Source: Podila epigama
Lineage: Eukaryota > Mortierellomycota > Mortierellomycetes > Mortierellales > Mortierellaceae
Direction: 5' to 3'
DNA length: 19,358 bases
Assembly (NCBI GenBank): GCA_015679605.1
Contig: JAAAVE010000411.1
Coordinates: 1 to 19,358, forward strand
Shown one piece after another: positions 9,972 to 16,264 of the stretch (the stretch's first letter is position 1; each line of letters begins with the position of its first letter). The notes under the pieces are model-generated. The model was not told the origin of the DNA. It was given only the letters and a program-made list of their open reading frames with translations, and searched no databases. The translations under genes and the position numbers were made by a program.

Positions 9972-11837
9972 ATGTCGGCAATGCGCCATCTGCTAGACCT
10001 ATGCAAACGTCGTGGGTTCCTTTTCCAGTCTGCAGAAATCCATGGAGGTCTTCGTGGAGCGTATGACTATGGACCTCTTGGCGTAGAACTGAAACGCAAC
10101 GTCTCTCAGGAATGGTGGAATGCTATGGTCTATCAACGTTCCGATGTGGTTGGCATTGATACTGCCATCATTACACCTCCTGCAGTCCTCAAGACGTCGG
10201 GTCATGTCGATCAGTTTACGGATGAGATGGTGGATTCAAAGTTGTCCAAGGAACGGTTTAGACCTGATAAAGCACCCGCGTTGTCGATTGATTTGGAACA
10301 GATGCGGATCCCGATTACTGCACCGGATAAAAAGACCGCCAAGGTGTGGGAGCATGAGATAAAGACACATTTTGCACCTGGTGCGGCCATGACGCGACAA
10401 GGCAAAGAGATCTTTTTGCATGTTGATACTTTTGCACAGGACAAGATTGTACTCAAGAAGGACCAAAGTGATCAAAGTGCCGACATGAAGCAACAGCAGC
10501 AGCAGCAGCAACCACTTCAACAGCAAGAACAACAAACCTCACATCAGGATGCCTTGACTATCCCGTACAAGGGCTATGTCGATCCAAACTCCAATTCACC
10601 CTTCTTGTCAGAATCCAGACCATTCAACCTCATGTTCAAGACATATCTCGACCCTATTGACCCCATCGACAGAGTCATCACAACCTCTCTCAACGGCACC
10701 AAGACCAACCCTCCCATGGATTTGACTCTGACCCGACAGAATGTTGACAAGGTGCTGTACCCATCGTTGACCTATCTTCGTCCCGAAACTGCTCAGGGAG
10801 TCTTTATCAACTATGCTACAGTGCAACGGTCCCATCCACACCTCAAGATCCCATTCGGTATCGCACAACTTGGAAAATCCTTCCGCAACGAAATCAGACT
10901 TGAACATGCCATCTTCCGGACACCCGAGTTTGAACAGATGGAACTTGAATACTTTGTAGCACCTTGGAATGCAGAGGCAGAGTTTAAGGCTTGGCGTCAG
11001 TGTCGTATGGATTGGTGGAAACGGTTCTCACGTAAATTTGAGACGCATTTCCGGGAACGTGCGCATGCTCAGGATGAATTGGCTCATTATTCGAGTGGTT
11101 GTGTCGATGTTGAATACTTGTTTCCATGGGGGTGGGGTGAAGTCGAGGGTATTGCCAACAGAGGTGACTTTGATCTGCGGAAACACTCAGAGGCCACTGG
11201 AATCAAGCTCCAGTACACGGATGCTACATTGATGCAAGAAAGGCAGTTGCGTGAGAAGGCTTCGGGTGTCAAGGAAACAGAGGGTCTCGACCGGGAACGG
11301 TTTACACCCCATGTGGTCGAGTCCTCTTGTGGACTCAATCGTGCCATGCTTGCGTTGATGCTGGATGCTATGGAAGTTGTGGATGAACAAGGCAATGTCA
11401 TCCAGCTGGATGAACACGCAGCCAAGACAGCGTCTACGGGTGGCTCAACAGACAACACCAAGAACTGGCGAACCATCATGCGTCTCCATCCTCGTCTCGC
11501 TCCTATCAAGGTCGCGTTATTGCCTTTGGTCTCCAATAATCCTGAGCTGGTTGCAATGTGTAATCGTCTCAGCAATGAATTGCGACAAGAACTCCAGGTC
11601 CAGGTCTCTGTCGAGATGCAATCCACCACCATTGGCAAACGTTACTACCGCATGGATGAGGTCGGCACCCCTTGGTGTGTCACTATCGATTATGAGAGTC
11701 TCCAAGATGGCCAAGTCACCATCCGTGATCGCGACACTGGTCTTCAAAAACGTGTCCACCATGACCAGATTCTCGACATTGTCCGAGATGGTTTACGATT
11801 ATACCCAAGGAGCATCCAAACCAAGAGCATAGCATAA
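9972..11837 (+). CDS. Glycyl-tRNA synthetase, bacterial-type homodimeric (alpha2) class II
   Basis: One uninterrupted exon encodes 621 aa; the start is the first ATG, in an A-rich context. The enzyme attaches glycine to tRNA-Gly using ATP. The N-terminus (LCKRRGFLFQ, EIHGG, YDYGPLGVELKRN), the FNLMF segment at about 218 and RPETAQG at 270-276 are typical. So are motif 2 (GKSFRNEI, 301-308, then FRTPEFEQME) and motif 3 (SSCGLNRAMLAL, Arg457). The C-terminal anticodon-binding domain starts at about 505 (RLHPRLAPIKVALLPL ... GTPWCVTIDYESL ... VTIRDRDT). These blocks follow the bacterial alpha2 GlyRS pattern rather than eukaryotic GARS/GRS1, and there is no WHEP domain. A polyQ tract (174-190) sits in the insertion before FNLMF, and the Cys pairs that often bind zinc there in bacterial enzymes are absent. 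It could serve mitochondria or the cytosol; the sequence alone does not decide. Codon use looks like its neighbours'. Confidence 0.95.
   Translation: MSAMRHLLDLCKRRGFLFQSAEIHGGLRGAYDYGPLGVELKRNVSQEWWNAMVYQRSDVVGIDTAIITPPAVLKTSGHVDQFTDEMVDSKLSKERFRPDKAPALSIDLEQMRIPITAPDKKTAKVWEHEIKTHFAPGAAMTRQGKEIFLHVDTFAQDKIVLKKDQSDQSADMKQQQQQQQPLQQQEQQTSHQDALTIPYKGYVDPNSNSPFLSESRPFNLMFKTYLDPIDPIDRVITTSLNGTKTNPPMDLTLTRQNVDKVLYPSLTYLRPETAQGVFINYATVQRSHPHLKIPFGIAQLGKSFRNEIRLEHAIFRTPEFEQMELEYFVAPWNAEAEFKAWRQCRMDWWKRFSRKFETHFRERAHAQDELAHYSSGCVDVEYLFPWGWGEVEGIANRGDFDLRKHSEATGIKLQYTDATLMQERQLREKASGVKETEGLDRERFTPHVVESSCGLNRAMLALMLDAMEVVDEQGNVIQLDEHAAKTASTGGSTDNTKNWRTIMRLHPRLAPIKVALLPLVSNNPELVAMCNRLSNELRQELQVQVSVEMQSTTIGKRYYRMDEVGTPWCVTIDYESLQDGQVTIRDRDTGLQKRVHHDQILDIVRDGLRLYPRSIQTKSIA
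10491..10541 (+). repeat. Gln-codon (CAG/CAA) tract inside GlyRS
   Basis: Seven consecutive Gln codons (mixed CAG/CAA), then Pro-Leu and further Gln-rich codons, encode about residues 174-190. It lies in a loop insertion between conserved catalytic blocks, so it is probably a surface disordered segment. Confidence 0.85.
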
Positions 11838-12113
11838 GCTGTATAAAGCCTCTTTGTCATATTTTCTTATTTATTTAGCAAATCTCCTCCTATTCCTCGA
11901 GTTTTATCCTCAACAGTTTGCATGTTGGCATGGCGAGGGTGCGCAAAAAGAGTTGGAGTAAAAAGAGTAGTGAGATGGAATATAGGCGTCATGTTTGTTC
12001 TTCATGTCCGCCCTATGTTGTCGTGATTTTCGTTTTTTCTTTTTCTTTTTCTTTCTCTTTCTCTTTCGCACACACAATACCCCTGCCTGTTAGGATATCC
12101 TGCTTGAGTCATC
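11838..12113. other. Convergent intergenic region (GlyRS + / NPC2-like -)
   Basis: This 276 bp stretch lies between two facing stop codons. It contains a CT/TTTTC-rich tract at 12030-12068. I see no gene; both 3' UTRs must share or abut here. Confidence 0.6.
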
Positions 12114-13856
12114 CTATGTCGTGATCTTAAAGACAGCCTGAGCGTTAAGGCAGGTCACTTGTTCACCATCTGGATTCTTGACTTTAACATTCACAGTGTA
12201 TTTGCCCTAAAAGCATTCCAAATGGATTACAAACATGGTTAATTATCAAGAGTATCAAGCAGAGACGATTCTCCATTTTGGTGCGTGCGGAAGATGAAAA
12301 CAGGAACACACATGTACACACACACACACACACGTAAAAAAAAAGAGACTTACTGGAGGGATTTCCTTTGGCAACTCGACTGTGTGCTGCAGATACTGGT
12401 CACCAGCAAGGAGAGGGCAGTTCTTGTCAATCTTTGCTGCTTCTTCACAAAAGTCGAGTTTCTTTTGCAACAGCTTGATAAGTCCCACTCTGTCAATAAA
12501 GGAAATAATGAGAAAGAGAGAAGGAAATGGGTGAGTAACCATGAAGGTGCTGCACATACATCATACATAGGACAATGCGTGGTCATAGACATGGAGATCC
12601 CATGGTTGCTGTTGTTTGTTCTATCTCGCTTTTTGGTGGAGTAAGCATATAAAAAAAAAAACTGTTCATCTTGCATTTTTCGCCTGAAGATCTCTTCTTT
12701 GACACCTCCACGGCCACACAGAGAAAAGAAAAGAAGACTGTTCACCTTCTTTTTTTTGCTGTGTTTGAACTACAACAAAACCTGATTTGATCACACTGTT
12801 TGTTGCGCTCCCATCCCATCCATGGCCCCATGACGTTATCCAAATGCGTGTTTTTTTTGACTCTCTTCTCATTTCCTTCCCCCTTCTGTCAAAAAAGAAC
12901 ATAAAATAAAAAAGATCATCATCCAGACAAAAGGTGCAAGTGAGAGGGGTGCGAACGCCACCGCACACACTTGACTTTTTGTAATAACAAAGCAAAAAGC
13001 TTTGAACAACAAAAAAGGGGTGTTTGGATAAAAGTGAGTAAGTAAAAGATGGAGAGAAGAGAAGAATCTGAGGACTCGATGCAACGCAACAGGTGGCAAA
13101 AATAAGAAGGGGAGAGGATGGAATGACAAAAGGGCTTGTCTGCAACAGACAGAAAGAGACGACGTCAGGTTTGAACCTGCATGCAGCGTTGATTGGTATG
13201 TCATTTATGACAGTTGGGTATCCAGACACTTTTCACTGGTTCAGATAAAACTGAAAATGAAAAAAAAAAAATGCTGGGGTTCGTCGGATGACCACTTTGC
13301 CAATACGAATGAAGAGGATAGTGTGTGCGTCTTTGAGGGGATGATGGTGTGTAGTTGCCGGTATTCTTTTCTTTTCTTTCGAGGGTAACGGATATGCCTT
13401 GGACAGCCTGTTCTCATCGTTGTTGTTTTACTCTCACCCTCACTCACTTACTCTCACTCACTATCACTCTCTTACTCTGATTCTTATTATCACTTGCACA
13501 AAGAATAAAAAGCAGAATACAAGAAAAAAAAGGCAACAAAAAAAAAAGAAAAAAAAAGGCGACGCTTGAGTGTAGTAAGCTTACTTGACAACGAGATCGA
13601 TAGTGGCTCCTTCAACAACGTCCTTGGCAAGAATACCGTGAGCGTCAATGGTGAGGTTTTGACCCTTGGCTGGTGGGTCAGGGTTGATGTTGATATAGTC
13701 AATCTGAAGCAAGTCGTCTGTTGTACCACAGGACCAGATAGAGTCTGTCTGTTGTGGGCCAGAGTCTCCAAAGAAACCAGTCAGTGGGTTTGGCAGTGCA
13801 TGTGTGGTGGCAACAAGACCCAAGGCCAATGTGCAAATGACAGTCGACAGGTGCAT
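12114..13856 (-). CDS. Secreted ML-domain (NPC2 / PG-PI transfer-like) lipid-binding protein, 3 exons
   Basis: On the minus strand, exons 13585-13856, 12354-12489 and 12114-12206 give 501 nt, or 166 aa. Donors are GTAAGC and GTAAGT, acceptors ACAG and TTAG, and all joins keep frame. Residues 1-20 form a signal peptide (MHLSTVICTLALGLVATTHA). The mature protein is an ML beta-sandwich: WSCGTTDDLLQI, DVVEGATIDLVVKVGLIKLL, DFCEEA, CPLLAG, VELPKEIPPGKYTVNVKVKN and VTCLNAQAVF. Four mature cysteines (43, 105, 115, 155) fit two disulfides, and N67 is a glycosylation sequon (NLT). ML proteins bind sterols or phospholipids in the vacuole or outside the cell; NPC2 passes sterol to NPC1, while fungal PG/PI-TP moves phosphatidylglycerol and phosphatidylinositol. 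The ligand cannot be read from the sequence. Intron 1 is 1095 bp, far longer than others in the window; intron 2 is 147 bp with an AC repeat. Confidence 0.9.
12316..12333. repeat. (AC)9 microsatellite in intron 2 of the NPC2-like gene
   Basis: Nine AC dinucleotides lie about 20 bp inside the 5' end of the intron (GT-rich on the transcribed sense strand). It is a simple repeat with no coding effect. Confidence 0.9.
12490..13584 (-). other. Long (1095 bp) intron 1 of the NPC2-like gene
   Basis: The intron is bounded by donor GTAAGC (13584) and acceptor ACAG (12491-12490), and splicing these restores a continuous ML domain. It contains ORFs on both strands, but they are compositionally random and none resembles a protein I know. 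It contains T/A runs, a hairpin CAAAGC-AAAAA-GCTTTG (12988-13004) and a cluster of short palindromes at 13138-13212. No tRNA or convincing box C/D snoRNA was found. Confidence 0.8.
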
Positions 13857-14195
13857 TTGTGTTGTTGATGTGAAATGAAAGTTATGGGTGATGAATGGAT
13901 GAAAGTGAAAAGTGTATAGTAAATGAATGAATGGAGAAAAGCGAAAGAATGAGAATAATGACAAAAAAGAAAAAAAAGCTTTTTTTTGAAAGAAACATTC
14001 ATCAAAAGAGCACAGCAACATGAAACTTATTTCCAAAAGTAATAAAAAGACAAACTGGTTCATGGTTTGGAAATAATGATTTCATTGAGACAAAGTTGTT
14101 CAGGTGGGGTGGAGACACACACACACACACACCTTGTGTTGGATAGGATAGCACAAATATACATAAACTGGCGTTAAAACAGAATATTTTCTCGG
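13857..14195. other. Intergenic region: NPC2-like promoter and Mpo1-like 3' flank
   Basis: These 339 bp between two minus-strand genes are rich in GAATG/AAATG words near the NPC2-like start, A/T runs near 13965-13987 and an (AC)10 microsatellite at 14115-14134. No gene is seen. Confidence 0.65.
14115..14134. repeat. (AC)10 microsatellite
   Basis: Ten perfect AC units lie about 60 bp downstream of the Mpo1-like stop codon, likely in or after its 3' UTR. Confidence 0.9.
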
Positions 14196-15077
14196 TTACT
14201 GAGTCTTTTGCTTCTTGGCCCTGAATGCCTTGATGTCAGCATCTACCAATGTATCGAGCTCAGCCTTGAGCTGTGGACGATAGCCGAGGAAGAACAGAAC
14301 CTCATAGACGACAAAGTAAGGAGCGAGAACAAGAGCTATGACCACAATAAACAATAAATGTTTTTTTTTTGTTAGATTTTATGAACAGATAGAGCGTCAT
14401 GTTCACCTCGTGATGTCTTTTTTTTTTGTTAGTGATAGTGTCAGTGTCAGTGTTAGTAATACCTTGTAGCAAGTTATCGACAAGCTTGGGTGCACGCTTT
14501 TCAAACACGCCATGACCAATGAATTGGGCAATCCATGCGAGAATGTGAACATAGAGCGCGATTTTTTTAGCCTGAGGGTTGGTCTGCAAAAAGTAAGTAG
14601 CATGTTTGGCCAGTCCAAGGAAAACGGGTGCCGTGAGAATCTAGGGTATTGGGATATCCAGGGGTACGATAGAAATGTAAGATGTACGTTTAATGATTTT
14701 GACAGTTGGAAATGAAGAGTGAAAGAGTGGGCATTTGATAATAGAAAGAAAAAGCAAGACAGACTTACTCCGGCAACCTTGTCAAGTGAAATGTAGTAGG
14801 ACACATAGGCGGCCATGGTAAGGAGAGCAGCGTTGGGTGGACAGAAGGCAAACAGTTTCAAGAGACCAACAGCGAGAGGCGCGCCAGAGGCGACAGCGGC
14901 GGCGGAAGGGGCAGCAATCAAGGGACCGGAGGTGGCGGCTCCGACGAGGGAGGACCAGAGGATGAGTGGAATGCATGTCAAGTGAATGCCGACATTCCAG
15001 ATGTTGTTGTGGTGGGAGGCATACTGGAAAAGTTGGTACTTGAGGTCAAAGACCTTCGACTTTTCAGCGGGAGCCAT
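14196..15077 (-). CDS. MPO1: Mpo1-like (DUF962) membrane protein, putative 2-hydroxy fatty acid dioxygenase, 3 exons
   Basis: On the minus strand, exons 14769-15077, 14463-14640 and 14196-14335 give 627 nt, or 208 aa. The first ATG is used. Family features appear in order: [19 protein letters not shown] (His22, 23, 32), [12 protein letters not shown] as a first membrane segment, a hydrophobic Ala-rich middle, and then [15 protein letters not shown]. After these come [34 protein letters not shown] (His135, His146) and [26 protein letters not shown]. The C-terminus is basic ([11 protein letters not shown]). Yeast Mpo1 is an ER Fe(II)-dependent dioxygenase that oxidises 2-hydroxypalmitate in phytosphingosine breakdown, and the conserved histidines would hold the iron. 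The second intron uses an atypical donor (GTATTA), but the frame and family continuity support it. A downstream GTGAAC donor would break the frame. Confidence 0.92.
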
Positions 15078-15100
15078 GTGTGAAGTGGATGGAGTGATTG

Positions 15101-15130
15101 AATGTAATGCAATGTAATGGAATGTAATGA
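15101..15130. repeat. Tandem 10-bp repeat, AATGTAATGN x3
   Basis: Three direct copies of AATGTAATG plus one variable base (C, G, A) stand in exact 10-bp register, with a partial fourth copy (AATGG). It lies 24-53 bp upstream of the Mpo1-like start codon, so probably in its leader or core promoter. Confidence 0.85.
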
Positions 15131-15620
15131 AATGGATGAATTCAAGGTGAGTATGCGAGAGTGTGGGAGAAGTTGTGGGGGGTGTAGAAAAGACGAGAAG
15201 GAGAAGGAAAGAAGACGACGAGAGAAGAAGAAGAAATAGGCGTGTGAGTGAGCGCGTGGTAATGCGTTGTACGTGTTTTGTGTATGTTGTGGGAGTGGAT
15301 GTGTGTTAGTGTGTGTGAGTGTGAGTGAACGCGAAGTGCACAAGAGTGGACGTGCATTCATGATTTTTTGCTTTTTTTCCGAGCCGCTCGATCACTTTTA
15401 TTTTTTTTGTCGGACCTGTGTGAAGACGTGAAGGGTGGAGTGCGCATATTGCATGTACTGCCTGTGGAGGGTGTTTTAGAAGTGCGTGATTTGTGTGTCT
15501 GTGTGTGTGTATGTGGAGTATGGGGAGTTTGTTGGGATGGACAATAAGGTGTACATGTTGATCGTCAATGTCAGGTGAGGAAAGGTCTACCTTGTACCTT
15601 GAAGTGAAGTTCACTGACAT

Positions 15621-15670
15621 CCTATCCAGTCTGTCCAGTCCTATCCAGTCTATCTATCCTATCCATCTAC
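15621..15670. repeat. Degenerate CTATCCAGTC / CTATCCATC repeat
   Basis: Repeated words CCTATCCAGTC, TGTCCAGTC, CTATCCAGTC, TATCTATC and CTATCCATC occur head to tail. It looks like an imperfect minisatellite midway between two divergent promoters. Confidence 0.7.
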
Positions 15671-16264
15671 CAGAACTTGCTCATGTCCATCCCCAGTCCA
15701 CCTCACTCTATCAACCTACCCTCCTTCGTCCTTCTTTTGCTACATCCGGACCATGTCAACTCAAAACTCCGATCGACATGGATGGGTGAGGGTGGATGAT
15801 GACATGACACACACACAAACAACACTGGCACTCCCAGAAAAGGAAATTTCCTTTTGTCCATTTCCAGTTGTTCTTTTGTGTTCCAATTGACCGAATGGGA
15901 AATATGAGTGGGGAATATGCTTATCATGTTGTTTTCTATTTCTTCTATTTCTTTGTCTTTCTTTTTTTCCACTTCTTCTTTCTTCTTCCTTCTTTCACTT
16001 CTCTTCACTTTTCACTCTTCTCACCTCTCACTCTCACCTCCTACTCATCCCAAGGATTATACCTTCTCTGTTTTTTATTTTTTATTTTTATTTTTTTTTA
16101 TCAACATTCTTTTGAATCTTCATTCTCGAGTGTCATTACGTTTCTCGTTCCTGAATTTGAATCATTCTTTAAATCTCACCTTTTTTAAAAAAAAAGAAAT
16201 ATCGATACAAAAGAAAACGACACAAACATAACAAACACAGACAAGACAACACACACATATAGCC

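Larger units (their letters stand above)
15078..16264. other. 1.2 kb divergent intergenic region (Mpo1-like - / PPR +)
   Basis: No supportable gene lies here. The Mpo1-like side holds a 10-bp tandem repeat (15101-15130) and GT/GA-rich sequence (15160-15350). The middle has GT-rich words (15490-15515) and a CTATCCAGTC-type repeat (15621-15670). The PPR side is T/C-rich (15935-16110), followed by an A/C-rich leader up to the ATG. It presumably carries both promoters. Open frames here are simple-sequence artefacts. Confidence 0.65.

Noticed and set aside
12905-12925. Box C/D snoRNA candidate in the long intron (ATGATGA on the sense strand)
   Set aside because: No CTGA D box lies within about 150 nt downstream and no terminal stem is seen.
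12660-13230. Minus-strand ORFs of 111-187 codons within the long intron
   Set aside because: Composition is random (Ser/Phe/Leu from T/C-rich DNA), they lack a recognisable domain, and the ML domain is continuous only if this stretch is removed.
13150-13240. Possible tRNA on the minus strand, suggested by GGTTCAAACCT (B-box-like)
   Set aside because: The T-arm would have mismatches, and I could find no pairing acceptor stem, D-arm or A box at the right spacing.
14407-14640. Alternative end of Mpo1-like exon 2 at a GTGAAC donor
   Set aside because: It would add 19 low-complexity residues and put exon 3 out of frame, destroying the conserved C-terminal block.
15868-16231. Phe/Leu-rich + strand ORFs upstream of the PPR gene
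   Set aside because: They arise from T/C-rich promoter or leader sequence; the hydrophobicity reflects poly-T, not a membrane protein.
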